Positions 25,015 through 33,676 of a stretch of 64,000 nt of DNA are shown piece after piece; the stretch's first letter is position 1, and each line of letters starts with the position of its first letter. The stretch comes from Croceicoccus sediminis (GTDB lineage: Bacteria; Pseudomonadota; Alphaproteobacteria; Sphingomonadales; Sphingomonadaceae). The stretch is from NCBI RefSeq assembly GCF_007570835.1, contig NZ_SUNC01000004.1:62001-126000 (forward strand), read 5' to 3'. The position numbers and the translations under genes are program-made. The notes beneath the pieces are model-generated. The model did no database searches and was not told the origin of the DNA. It saw only the letters and a program-made list of their open reading frames with translations.

Positions 25015-26691
25015 TCAGCCCGCAGCCGCGTGTTCCTTGAACTCGTAATGGTCAAGGTTCGGCCCGGCCTTCATGAAGTCGAGGAAGTGTCGGGGCGTGC
25101 GCGGCCAGATATCGACCTTGCCATGTTCGTCGAGGTACCAGTTGCTGCACCCGCGGACCCAGACGGTGTTCTGCGCGTGCGCCTGCATCTCGTCGACAAA
25201 GTCCTGCTGCGCTTCCGGCACCGCTTCCACGGCGGGAGCCGAACGCGACACCGCTTCCTCGATGATCTGCATGATGTAGTCCGTCTGGACTTCGGAGCAG
25301 GTCATCGTCGAGAGGTTGCCGATGGTCGTGTAGGGACCGCCAAGGATGAAGAAGTTGGGGAAGCCGGCGACCATGATCGTGTCCATGGTCTCTGCCCCGG
25401 ACGACCATACGTCGTTCAAGGAAGGCCCGCCCTCGACACTGACGTTGAGGTTGCGGCAGTAGACGTGCGTGTGGAAGCCGGTCGCCATGATGAGCGCATC
25501 TAGTTCGTGCAGCTTTCCGTCCGCAGTCCTGATACCGCCCTCCTCGACCTGTTCGATCGCTTCGACGACAACGTCGGCATGGTCGCGCTGCAGCGCCTGG
25601 TAGAAGCCGTCGCCGAAAATAAGGCGCTTGCACATCACCGGATCGGGAGGCGTCAGCTTTTCGCGCAGGCCCTCGTCTTCGATGCTGGCAAGGTTCTGTT
25701 CGCAGGCCTCGATGAAGAACTGCTTTGCCTCATCGTCACCGGCAACCGCCCGTCCGAAACCGTCGGCGTACCAGGCCATGTAGAAGTCGTAGAGCCGATC
25801 GACGAGATCCGGACGCTGGCGCAGCATTTCGACGCGCTGTTCCGAATATTGGTTCTTGGGCGCGGGGAATATCCACTGGGCGGTCCGCTGAAACAGCGTC
25901 AGGCTGCTGACATCGTCGATCAGGTTGGGCGCAATCTGGACCGAGCTTGATCCATTGCCGATCAGGCCAACCCGCTTGCCCTTGAAATCGTACGTGCTGT
26001 CCCACTCGGCACTGTGCATGCACACGCCGCCAAAGTCCTCCAAACCCTTGATCGACGGCACGTTCGGAACATGCAGGAAGCCGCAGGCAGAGATAAGGAC
26101 ATCGCCTTCGATGACGCTGCCATCGCTCAAATTCACATGCCAGCGGCCCGAACGATAGACGCAGCTATCGACGTGGGTTTCGAACTGGATGTGATCAAGC
26201 AGACCGAAATGGTCTGCGAAATCTTCGAGGTACGTGCGGATTTCCGGGCCGCTGGGAAAGGAACCCGACCAGTCGTAGTTCTTGCGGAAGCTGAACTGGT
26301 AGAGATAGGAATTCACGTCGCATGCGACGCCCGGATAGCGGTTGTGATACCACGTCCCGCCAATCCCCTTGGCCTTTTCCAGGATCTTGAAGTTCTTGAA
26401 ACCGGCACGTTTCAGCCCTGCGCCCATGGACAGTCCGCCTACGCCCGCGCCGATGATAATGACCTCGGGGCCGCTTTCAGCGCGATCGGGGGCGACGAAT
26501 TCCTCAGGCTCCGACATGGTCTGAGCTTCGGCTGATGCTGCGATAATCTTCTTTTCCAGATCATCCTGCCGCCGCATGATTTCGTGGGCCAAGACCGGGT
26601 CCGTGGCGGCAATGCGCTCAAGCTCCAGGTCGAACCATGCCTCACCCAGATCGCCTGCGCCAGCTACGCCATCTCGCGCCATGTCATCCAT
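25015..26691 (-). CDS. Type I Baeyer-Villiger flavin monooxygenase
   Basis: 558 aa. FAD-binding Rossmann motif IIIGAGVGGLSMGAG (81-86 core), Baeyer-Villiger fingerprint FGGVCMHSAEWD (220-231, matching FxGxxxHxxxWP/D), and the NADPH motif GLIGNGSSSVQ (245-250). About 75 residues before the first Rossmann fold form an acidic helical extension (ELERIAATDPVLAHEIMRRQ). Similar extensions occur in BVMOs acting on cyclic or aromatic ketones, such as hydroxyacetophenone and steroid monooxygenases. It inserts oxygen next to a ketone to give an ester or lactone, using FAD and NADPH. It sits 40 bases after the ECH gene. Confidence 0.93.
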   Translation of the reverse strand: MDDMARDGVAGAGDLGEAWFDLELERIAATDPVLAHEIMRRQDDLEKKIIAASAEAQTMSEPEEFVAPDRAESGPEVIIIGAGVGGLSMGAGLKRAGFKNFKILEKAKGIGGTWYHNRYPGVACDVNSYLYQFSFRKNYDWSGSFPSGPEIRTYLEDFADHFGLLDHIQFETHVDSCVYRSGRWHVNLSDGSVIEGDVLISACGFLHVPNVPSIKGLEDFGGVCMHSAEWDSTYDFKGKRVGLIGNGSSSVQIAPNLIDDVSSLTLFQRTAQWIFPAPKNQYSEQRVEMLRQRPDLVDRLYDFYMAWYADGFGRAVAGDDEAKQFFIEACEQNLASIEDEGLREKLTPPDPVMCKRLIFGDGFYQALQRDHADVVVEAIEQVEEGGIRTADGKLHELDALIMATGFHTHVYCRNLNVSVEGGPSLNDVWSSGAETMDTIMVAGFPNFFILGGPYTTIGNLSTMTCSEVQTDYIMQIIEEAVSRSAPAVEAVPEAQQDFVDEMQAHAQNTVWVRGCSNWYLDEHGKVDIWPRTPRHFLDFMKAGPNLDHYEFKEHAAAG

Positions 26692-26731
26692 TTAAACTGC
26701 TCCTGAAATCTGTATTTCGCCGAAACTCTGC

Positions 26732-27625
26732 TCAATCGCAGTCGACGGTGTCAGCGGGGATACGGGGAAGCTTGCCGCCCGGAAGCGAACGCTTCACCGC
26801 CTCGTGCACGCCGTTCGGGTCGATCAGGCGGCCATATTTCAACCTGTTATGCGCATGCGCCAGGTGATGCAGCGTGAAGGCCTGCTTCACGCCGGTGGTG
26901 AACCCTTGCGCGTCGGCGAAACTGTTGATCGCTTCCTTGGCGAACTTGATGCCGACACTGGGCTTTGCCGCGATCTTGCGCGCAAGTTCCAGCGTGACGT
27001 CCGCCAGTTCATCGGGCGGCACGACGCGGTTGACCATGCCCCACGTCAGAGCTTCCTGCGCAGACCAACGCTCTCCGGTGAAGAGCTTTTCCTTCGCCTG
27101 GCGGCTGCCCATTTCCCAGGGGTGCGCGAAATATTCGACGCCGCCGATACCGATGTCGACGACCGGATCCTGAAAGAAGCAGTTTTCGGCACAGACAACG
27201 ATGTCGCTGGCCCAGGTGAGCATCAAGCCGCCCGCGATGCAGGCCCCCTGCACTTGCGTGATCAACGGGATCGGAAGGCTGCGCCAGCGGTGGCACATGT
27301 CGAAATAGACCTCGCGCTCCCAGCCGTACCATCCCTCGATCGTGCCGGGATTGACGTCGCCCCAATTGCTCGTGAGCGGCCGGTCCTTGCCGACACTGTC
27401 GAAGTCGCCCGCCCTGAGATCATGACCTGCCGAGAAGTGTTTTCCGTTGCCGCCAAGAATGATGACACGGGTATCCCGGTCGCGTGCAGCGGACATGAGC
27501 GCGTCGTCGAGCTCATAGATCATCTGGATATCCTGCGAATTGCCGTTCTCCGGCGAATTCAGCATGATGCGAACGATACCGTCGTCAAGTGACTCCACGG
27601 TGATCTTGGTGGGATGATCGGTCAT
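26732..27625 (-). CDS. Enoyl-CoA hydratase/isomerase family protein
   Basis: 297 aa. The crotonase fold shows in GKHFSAGHDLRAGDF (first oxyanion loop), VQGACIAGGLMLTWASDIVV (second) and the WEMGSRQAKEKLFTGERWSA helix. It is longer than simple hydratases, with about 40 extra C-terminal residues (HLAHAHNRLKYGRLIDPNGV). It follows the ACAD pair by 52 bases and precedes the BVMO by 40, so it works in the same pathway, probably hydrating the enoyl-CoA made by that ACAD. Confidence 0.9.
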   Translation of the reverse strand: MTDHPTKITVESLDDGIVRIMLNSPENGNSQDIQMIYELDDALMSAARDRDTRVIILGGNGKHFSAGHDLRAGDFDSVGKDRPLTSNWGDVNPGTIEGWYGWEREVYFDMCHRWRSLPIPLITQVQGACIAGGLMLTWASDIVVCAENCFFQDPVVDIGIGGVEYFAHPWEMGSRQAKEKLFTGERWSAQEALTWGMVNRVVPPDELADVTLELARKIAAKPSVGIKFAKEAINSFADAQGFTTGVKQAFTLHHLAHAHNRLKYGRLIDPNGVHEAVKRSLPGGKLPRIPADTVDCD

Positions 27626-27677
27626 TGGTGGCCTTTCGTTATTCGTACCGGTCGCGCGACATCACTGCCGGGTCCGC

Positions 27678-28826
27678 TCAGACTGTTGCCGGGTTTGGTT
27701 GCACGAGCGTGCGTTCAAGCGGTGCCGTGTCGCCAAACCATGGACGTTGGGGTTGTTCGCTCAACAGGCGTAGATCTTCGTCGATGCCGCCAAGCATCGC
27801 TCCGATGACCAGCGCACGTTTCAGATAGTGTCCGATCGCCAGTTCGTCGGTCATGCCGACCCCGCCATGCAGCTGGACAGAGTCCTCCGCGACGCGGCGC
27901 ACGGCCTTTGCGGTGAAGCTGCGCGAGATGAGAACCATGCGCATCGCGTCGTCCGATCCGGCATCGACCACATTGCAGGCACGTTCGACCAAAGCGATCG
28001 ACTGCTGTTCGTCGAGCGCCATGTCGACAAGGCGATGCTGCAAAACCTGAAACCGCGCGAGAGGTACGCCGAACTGGCGGCGGACTTTCAGATATTCGCC
28101 AGTCATTTTGTTGAGCGCGGCCATGATGCCGATCGCTTCCGCCGACAGGGCCAGCCGCAACGCGATGCCCGCGTTTTCAATAGCAGCGCAAGGTGCGCCC
28201 AAACAGCGGACATCACGGCAACCTTCGAACGTGACAGCACGAACATCGCGTCCGTCGATCGAACTCGATGCCGGATCGATCGTCACACCGTCCGCATCTG
28301 AAGAAACGAGGCAGATCGCGATAGTGCCATCGGCCTGCTTTGCCGGAACCAGAAGGTGATCGGCAATGCCCGCATCGATCACGAATGCGCTGCGGCCATC
28401 CAGCACGGGCTTTTCGGCCGAACCGCCCAGCTCCAGCTGAACGAAAGCTGGGTCTCCGAACAGCTCCTCGACCGCGACACCGACGACCACGTCGCCTGTC
28501 GTCACCTTTTCAAGCAGCGCCGCGATATGTTCGGGATCTTTCACCGAACCCTGCGCCTGGTCGAGAACGATGCTCGCCACGACCCCGGTTGAGATAAACG
28601 GCGTTTCCAGCAGGGCTTCGCCAAGGTTGCGCGCAACGATGGCAATTGCCGAAGTCCCGCTTTCGAGCCCGCCCGAAGCTTCGCTGATCGCAAGGCTCGA
28701 CCACCCGAGGTCGGCTACACTCTGCCAGATTTCCCGCGGCGAAGACTTGCCCGCATCGCCCTTGGTCACGAATGTCGAGACACTTTCTTCGAACGCGCGA
28801 AGTTCGCTTTCATCCAGACCGCTCAT
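27678..28826 (-). CDS. Acyl-CoA dehydrogenase, small/beta-type subunit
   Basis: 382 aa after choosing ATG at 28826 (MSGLDESELRAFEE), not the 64-residue upstream frame, which lies within the neighbouring gene. ACAD C-terminal segments are AEAIGIMAALNKMTGEYLKV, RRQFGVPLARFQVLQHRLVD and LHGGVGMTDELAIGHYLKRA. The N-terminal half is divergent. It starts one base after the stop of the other ACAD gene. Such adjacent pairs form alpha2beta2 heterotetramers in steroid and bulky acyl-CoA oxidation. The likely role is side-chain or ring dehydrogenation with FAD. Confidence 0.88.
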   Translation of the reverse strand: MSGLDESELRAFEESVSTFVTKGDAGKSSPREIWQSVADLGWSSLAISEASGGLESGTSAIAIVARNLGEALLETPFISTGVVASIVLDQAQGSVKDPEHIAALLEKVTTGDVVVGVAVEELFGDPAFVQLELGGSAEKPVLDGRSAFVIDAGIADHLLVPAKQADGTIAICLVSSDADGVTIDPASSSIDGRDVRAVTFEGCRDVRCLGAPCAAIENAGIALRLALSAEAIGIMAALNKMTGEYLKVRRQFGVPLARFQVLQHRLVDMALDEQQSIALVERACNVVDAGSDDAMRMVLISRSFTAKAVRRVAEDSVQLHGGVGMTDELAIGHYLKRALVIGAMLGGIDEDLRLLSEQPQRPWFGDTAPLERTLVQPNPATV

Positions 28827-28827
28827 C

Positions 28828-30036
28828 TTATCGATCCAGAACGGTTTTGCTGAGAATGTTGCGTTGCACTTCGCTACTCCCCCCATAGATTGTTGCCGCG
28901 CGGCCGTAGAGATACTGGCCGATGACGCCGTCGCGGAACCGGTCGGGGCGAGCCCATGGCGATACGGCCGAGCTGTCTCCGAAGTGATCGGCGCTGAGCC
29001 CGAGGTCGTTGATCGCATCCAGCGAGGCCGCGTCGATTTCCTGGGACAGTTCGGACCCGACGAGCTTCAGCATGGATGCCATGACGCCGATTTCTTCGCC
29101 CGACTGTTCCTTGGACAGCATGTGAAGAGCGGTGCTTTCCAAAGCGGTGAGCCGGACTTCCAGTTCGGCAACCCGCCGTGACCAGATGCCTTGTTCGCCA
29201 AGCGGCGGCCGGATTCCACGCGGTTGCGCGATCAGCGCCTTGACCTTGTCGAGATCGAGCGCACAGCGGCCGACTTCAGCCGCCAGGATACGCTCCTGCT
29301 CCAGAAGGAACTTCGCGTATCCCCACCCCTTACCCTCTTCCCCGACAAGGTTAGCGTCCGGAACCCGGACTTCGTCGAAAAACACCTGGTTAAGGTGATG
29401 GTGGCCGTCGATCGAGACGATCGGTTCGACCGACACCCCGGGGGACGCCATGTCGATGAGGATGAAGGACAGGCCGGCCTGCGGCTTGTCGGACGCACGG
29501 GTGCGCACGATGGCAAAGATCATGTCGGCCCAGTGGGCCGTGGTGGTCCAGATCTTGCTACCGGAAATGATCCAGTCGGACCCGTCGCGCACGCCGCGGG
29601 TACTGACGTTCGCAAGGTCCGAACCCGCGCCCGTTTCGGAATAGCCCTGGGCCCACCAGGCGTCGCCCGACTTGATCGCCGGAAGGAACCTGGCCTTCTG
29701 ATCGTCATTGCCGAACGTATAGATGATGGGCGCGGCAAACGTCACACCGAATGGGATCAACCACGGCGAGCCGCGATAGTAGATCTCATTCTCGAAGATC
29801 CACCGCTGCATCGGGCTCCAGCCCAGTCCGCCGACGGATTTGGGCCAATGTCCGGTGTACCAGCCGCGCTCGTTCAGAATCTTGTGCCACTCGACATGCT
29901 CGTGCTTGTCCAGGGGGCGTCCGGCCAGGACTTTTTCACGTGTGGTGGCGGGCAGCCGCTCGTCCACGAACGCCCGTACCTCGGCCCTGAAATCAGCCAG
30001 CATATGATCTGATGCCCCCGACAATTCTTCTCTCAC
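28828..30036 (-). CDS. Acyl-CoA dehydrogenase, large/alpha-type subunit
   Basis: 402 aa. It contains the full ACAD core: YSETGAGSDLANVSTRGVRD, GSKIWTTTAHWADMIFAIVR, LVGEEGKGWGYAKFLLEQER and the C-terminal IYGGSSEVQRNILSKTVL. GTG at 30036 is used, while ATG at 30003 is an alternative that would lie farther from the operator. It heads the leftward operon ending with BKACE. The operator copy ends only 16 bases before the GTG, so a bound protein would block the ribosome/promoter area directly. Confidence 0.9.
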   Translation of the reverse strand: MREELSGASDHMLADFRAEVRAFVDERLPATTREKVLAGRPLDKHEHVEWHKILNERGWYTGHWPKSVGGLGWSPMQRWIFENEIYYRGSPWLIPFGVTFAAPIIYTFGNDDQKARFLPAIKSGDAWWAQGYSETGAGSDLANVSTRGVRDGSDWIISGSKIWTTTAHWADMIFAIVRTRASDKPQAGLSFILIDMASPGVSVEPIVSIDGHHHLNQVFFDEVRVPDANLVGEEGKGWGYAKFLLEQERILAAEVGRCALDLDKVKALIAQPRGIRPPLGEQGIWSRRVAELEVRLTALESTALHMLSKEQSGEEIGVMASMLKLVGSELSQEIDAASLDAINDLGLSADHFGDSSAVSPWARPDRFRDGVIGQYLYGRAATIYGGSSEVQRNILSKTVLDR

Positions 30037-30052
30037 CGCAATCTTCTTTTAT

Positions 30053-30071
30053 GACTCATGGCTCACAAATC
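30053..30071. promoter_or_regulatory. 19-bp operator copy 5 (ACAD-ECH-BVMO-BKACE operon)
   Basis: GACTCATGGCTCACAAATC, 16 bases before the GTG start of the ACAD gene. It has one deviation in the otherwise conserved centre (CTCAC instead of ATCAT). Confidence 0.7.
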
Positions 30072-30426
30072 ATCGTCTGGCCGAGTTGTGCCTGTTTGTC
30101 AACATCGTCGCTGCACATTGAAGGGTGCCGAGAGAGTTGGGCTTCTCACGCAGGGTCTTAGCGCCCGAGCCGCTTGCTCTGCCGGGTGTCAACGCTCGCG
30201 AAGCAATCGCAGGTCACATGATCGCCGCTCAGCCAAAGCCCGATACGCGCGAGTCCCGGAATGGCGATTCTTCGCCTGTGTCGTTCAGGCCTTGTCATCG
30301 GCGAACCTGTCGCAATGCGACACTTGCTACAGTTTTTCGCGTCGATTTTGCCTGCGCGATCGCGGTGCTTCGCCGCCCTGCAAATCGCGCGCATACCTCC
30401 CAGCACAACAACAAAAAGGAGAGGTC
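30072..30426. other. Leader region before the dehydrogenase module
   Basis: About 355 bases between the divergent ACAD operon and the 86-aa leader ORF, where the E1 promoter should lie. I see no certain -35/-10 and no good -24/-12 sigma-54 element (GG-N10-GC). Inverted stretches around 30300-30320 (TGTCGCAATGCGACA) may form a small hairpin. Confidence 0.45.
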
Positions 30427-30687
30427 ATGCACAACCAGATGGCGATATCGCCTGACGCCCTTGCTGCGCGGCGACGGTGGTCGGATCCTAATCCCTTCCC
30501 CCCTTCACCCGACCAGCGAACCAGAAAAGGCCGCCTGTCCGCGACCGCGTGTTTCGCAAGCCGCAAGCCCGGATTCCCGGCCCTGGCGCCGGAAGAGGTC
30601 ACCACTTTGCGCCGCGATAGCCGCCATTTCATCGGTGCAGGTCGTCCTGAACTTTCCACGCAAGTTTCAATGGAGCAGCGCACATGA
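30427..30687 (+). CDS. 86-aa ORF of unknown function, translationally coupled to E1 alpha
   Basis: ATG at 30427 follows a very strong ribosome site, AAAAAGGAGAGGTC. The frame ends with TGA at 30685-30687, overlapping the ATG of the E1 alpha gene by the sequence ATGA. The protein MHNQMAISPDALAARRRWSD... is basic and proline-rich and has no recognised domain. Strong initiation plus stop/start coupling suggests that it is translated, either as a small protein or as a leader that adjusts E1 alpha expression. No homologous family is known to me. Confidence 0.6.
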   Translation: MHNQMAISPDALAARRRWSDPNPFPPSPDQRTRKGRLSATACFASRKPGFPALAPEEVTTLRRDSRHFIGAGRPELSTQVSMEQRT

Positions 30688-31670
30688 CCCCAAGCCGCGA
30701 ACAAAAGCTCTGGATGTACGAAAAGATGCTCGTCAGCCGCCGGTTCGAGGAGGCGATCGAGACGATCTACCTCGAGGGAAAAAAGCCGGTCTTCAACATG
30801 GCGAAAGGCCCGATTCCGGGCGAAATGCATTTGTCGAACGGACAGGAGCCCTGCGCCGTCGGCGTGTGCGCACATCTTGAACCGTCCGACGTGGTGACCG
30901 CCACCCATCGCCCCCATCACCAGGCCATTGCCAAGGGCATCGATCTCAAACGCATGGCTGCCGAAATCTTCGGCAAGGCCACCGGCCTTTCGGGCGGTCG
31001 GGGCGGCCACATGCATCTGTTCGACCCGGCGGTCAATTTCGCCTGCTCGGGCATCATCGCCCAGGGCATGGGGCCGGCGGTCGGTGCCGCGCTTTCCCGC
31101 AAGATGCAGGGTAAGCCCGGCGTAGCAATCGCCTATATCGGCGAAGGCGCAGTCAATCAGGGCGCGTTCCACGAAGCCTTGAACCTTGCCGCCGTGTGGA
31201 AGCTGCCCGTCGTCTTCGTCGTAGAGGACAATGCCTGGGGCATTTCGGTATCCAAGGCGGCATCCACAGCGGTGCCTGAAAATCACGTCCGCGCAGAAGC
31301 CTATGGCATGCCGGGCCATCTCGTGCGCGACAACGATCCTTACGAGATTTTCGCAACGGCCGGGAAAGCGATTGCCGCCGCGCGAAACGGCGAAGGACCG
31401 TCGCTGATCGAAATCGAGACGATGCGCCTTGCCGGCCACTTCATGGGCGACGCCGAAACCTACCGGCCCAAGGGCGAAAAGGACGGCTTGACGCTGCGCG
31501 ACCCCATTTCGCGGATGCGTGCCCGCCTGATCGCGGACGGCGATGCGGACGAGGCGACGCTCGACCGTATCGAAGAAGCGGCGCAGGCCGAAGTCGATGA
31601 AGCCATCGCCTTTGCCCGGAACAGCCCTGACCCCGACCCAGCCGACGCGCTCACCAGCGTATTCGTCTGA
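30684..31670 (+). CDS. Thiamine-diphosphate dehydrogenase E1 alpha subunit (AcoA/PdhA-like)
   Basis: 328 aa. The thiamine-diphosphate site is YIGEGAVNQGAFHEALNLAA with VVEDNAWGISVSK, and the active-site loop is MRLAGHFMGDAETYRPKGEK. It resembles acetoin and branched 2-oxoacid dehydrogenase E1 alpha proteins. With E1 beta it decarboxylates a 2-oxo acid or cleaves an alpha-hydroxyketone, then transfers the acyl group to lipoamide. Its ATG overlaps the leader stop, and E1 beta begins 21 bases downstream. The substrate is unknown; the link to an AcoR-like regulator suggests acetoin or a diketone-like compound. Confidence 0.92.
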   Translation: MTPSREQKLWMYEKMLVSRRFEEAIETIYLEGKKPVFNMAKGPIPGEMHLSNGQEPCAVGVCAHLEPSDVVTATHRPHHQAIAKGIDLKRMAAEIFGKATGLSGGRGGHMHLFDPAVNFACSGIIAQGMGPAVGAALSRKMQGKPGVAIAYIGEGAVNQGAFHEALNLAAVWKLPVVFVVEDNAWGISVSKAASTAVPENHVRAEAYGMPGHLVRDNDPYEIFATAGKAIAAARNGEGPSLIEIETMRLAGHFMGDAETYRPKGEKDGLTLRDPISRMRARLIADGDADEATLDRIEEAAQAEVDEAIAFARNSPDPDPADALTSVFV

Positions 31671-31691
31671 ACCCGTTTCGGAGACCGAAAG

Positions 31692-32747
31692 ATGACAAAT
31701 ACAAACCCGGCTCGCGCGAACGAGCGGAAACTGACCATTGCCCGCGCCATGGCAGAGGCGACGGCCCAGCAGATGCGTCTTGACCCCACGGTATTCGTGA
31801 TGGGCGAGGACATCGGTGAATTCGGCGGAATTTACGGCAACACGCGCGGCCTAATCGCCGAATTCGGAGCGGAACGCGTACGCGACACTCCGATATCCGA
31901 AACCGCGTTCATCGGCGCTGCGGTCGGTGCGGCACAGGATGGCATGCGACCGATCGTCGAACTGATGTTCGTCGACTTCTTCGGCGTGTGCTTCGATGCC
32001 ATCTACAACCTGATGGCAAAGAACACCTACTTTGCCGGGGGCAGCTTTCGTGTCCCGATGGTGCTGATGACATCCACCGGCGGCGGATATTCCGATGGCG
32101 GCCAGCATTCGCAGTGCGTCTACGGGACTTTCGCGCACTTGCCCGGCATGAAAGTGGTTGCGCCGTCCAATGCCTACGATGCCAAGGGGCTGATGACTGC
32201 CGCGATCCGCGACGATAACCCGGTGGTCTTCATGTATCACAAGGGCCTTCAGGGCATGGGCTGGCTGGGCACCGTACCGGGTGCCACGAACCACGTTCCC
32301 GAAGAATCCTATACGGTGGAAATCGGCAAGGCCGCGATCGCGCGTCCGGGCAAGGACGTGACGATCGTGTCCCTGGGCATTGGCGTCCATCAGGCGCTCG
32401 AAGCGGCGAAGCGCGTGGCCGAACACGGGATCGACGCCGAAGTCGTCGATTTGCGCTCGCTCGTCCCGCTGGACCGGGAAACCATTCGTGCCTCGGTCGC
32501 CAAGACTGGACGGCTGATCGTCGTGGACGAAGACTACCACAGCTATGGCGTGTCGGGCGAAGTGATCGCCTCGGTCGTGGAACACGATCTTTCCGTTCTC
32601 AAGGCGGCCCCCGTCCGCATCGCCTATCCCGACGTGCCGATCCCGTTCGCGCGCGTGATGGAACAATTCTGCCTTCCCAACGCCGACAAGATCGTTGCGG
32701 CAATCGAAACGATGCTGGGCCGCCAGACCGTTGGCGAGCCCTCCTGA
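31692..32747 (+). CDS. Dehydrogenase E1 beta subunit (AcoB/PdhB-like)
   Basis: 351 aa. Typical E1 beta segments are VFVMGEDIGEFGGIYGNTRG, ISETAFIGAAVGAAQDGMRP, GGGYSDGGQHSQCVYGTF and the C-terminal transketolase region RLIVVDEDYHSYGVSGEV. It completes the E1 heterotetramer. It is followed by the lipoyl-domain gene 12 bases later. Confidence 0.92.
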   Translation: MTNTNPARANERKLTIARAMAEATAQQMRLDPTVFVMGEDIGEFGGIYGNTRGLIAEFGAERVRDTPISETAFIGAAVGAAQDGMRPIVELMFVDFFGVCFDAIYNLMAKNTYFAGGSFRVPMVLMTSTGGGYSDGGQHSQCVYGTFAHLPGMKVVAPSNAYDAKGLMTAAIRDDNPVVFMYHKGLQGMGWLGTVPGATNHVPEESYTVEIGKAAIARPGKDVTIVSLGIGVHQALEAAKRVAEHGIDAEVVDLRSLVPLDRETIRASVAKTGRLIVVDEDYHSYGVSGEVIASVVEHDLSVLKAAPVRIAYPDVPIPFARVMEQFCLPNADKIVAAIETMLGRQTVGEPS

Positions 32748-32759
32748 AAGGACCATTTC

Positions 32760-32993
32760 ATGCAAACAGATATCATCATCCCGCACGACCTCTGGCCAGA
32801 GGACGGCGAGGCCGCCATCACCTCGTGGCTCGCATCGGACGGTGCCACGGTCGAAATGAACGCCCTCATCGCCGAAGTCATGGTCGAGAAGGTCCAGTAC
32901 GAGATCCTCGCCCCTGCAAGCGGAACCCTGTCCATCGCCCGCCAGGTCGACGATGTGGTGTCGAAAGGCGACGTGATCGGAGCGATCACTTGA
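32760..32993 (+). CDS. Stand-alone lipoyl domain protein
   Basis: 77 aa, a complete lipoyl domain and nothing else. The lipoylated lysine lies in AEVMVEKVQYEILAPASG (residue about 43, flanked by Glu), at the usual beta-turn. In normal E2 proteins this domain is joined to a peripheral-subunit-binding and a catalytic domain. Here it is a separate small protein, whose stop overlaps the TTG start of the E2 catalytic gene (sequence TTGA). Confidence 0.88.
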   Translation: MQTDIIIPHDLWPEDGEAAITSWLASDGATVEMNALIAEVMVEKVQYEILAPASGTLSIARQVDDVVSKGDVIGAIT

Positions 32994-33676
32994 CCGCGAG
33001 CGGGCGCGTCATCCCCTTGCGCGGCGCGCAGGGCATGATCGCCGACCGCATGGTGAAGAGCCTGCACGAAGCGGCACAGCTCACCCATCATGCCACCGCC
33101 GACGCAAGCAGTCTCGTCAAGGCCAAGGCCGCCGCGGATGCGGCCGGGACGCGGCTGTCGATCGAAGACCTGCTGATGGCCCGGACGGTGCGTACGTTGC
33201 TGGCGCATCCCGCGATCAACGGTAGGGTCGAGGAGCGCGAGATCCGGCTGAGCGACCAGATCAATCTTGGCATCGCGATCAGCCTGCCGGGCGGACTGCT
33301 CGTCGCGCCCGCCATCTTCGATGCCCAGGACATGTCGCTGGCCGAACTGCGAGCCGCACGCCGCGACATGGCCGAACGCGCAAGGCAGAACAAGCTGAGC
33401 GTCACCGAGATGACCGGCGGAACGTTCACCATCAGCAACCTGGGGCTGACCCGGGTGGAACACTTCACGCCCATCGTCGCCAGTCCGCAGATCGCTATCC
33501 TGGGTATCGGCCGCATGACCGAGCAACCCGTGCGAGGCGAAACGGGAGCCGTCGAATGGCGGCCGATGGTCGGCCTTTCCCTGACTTTCGACCACCGCGC
33601 ACTCAATGGTGAGCCGGCCGCAGCATTCCTGACCGCGCTGTGCGAAACCATCGAGACGGACACCAGCTGGACATGA
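32990..33676 (+). CDS. E2 acyltransferase catalytic domain without lipoyl or subunit-binding domain
   Basis: 228 aa starting at TTG 32990, which overlaps the previous TGA. The frame continues upstream but lies within the lipoyl gene there. Catalytic 2-oxoacid dehydrogenase acyltransferase features are LRGAQGMIADRMVKSLHEAA, TGGTFTISNLGLTRVEHFTP, QIAILGIGRM and the active-site His in TFDHRALNGEPAAAFL. The classical DHRxxDG is DHRxxNG here, a variant known from some E2 proteins. There is no peripheral-subunit-binding domain and no E3 gene nearby, so E3 must come from elsewhere in the genome. Confidence 0.85.
   Translation: MTASGRVIPLRGAQGMIADRMVKSLHEAAQLTHHATADASSLVKAKAAADAAGTRLSIEDLLMARTVRTLLAHPAINGRVEEREIRLSDQINLGIAISLPGGLLVAPAIFDAQDMSLAELRAARRDMAERARQNKLSVTEMTGGTFTISNLGLTRVEHFTPIVASPQIAILGIGRMTEQPVRGETGAVEWRPMVGLSLTFDHRALNGEPAAAFLTALCETIETDTSWT

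Noticed and set aside
30072-30683. Sigma-54 promoter for the dehydrogenase module
   Set aside because: The best candidate has nine, not ten, bases between GG and GC, and the linked regulator lacks GAFTGA.
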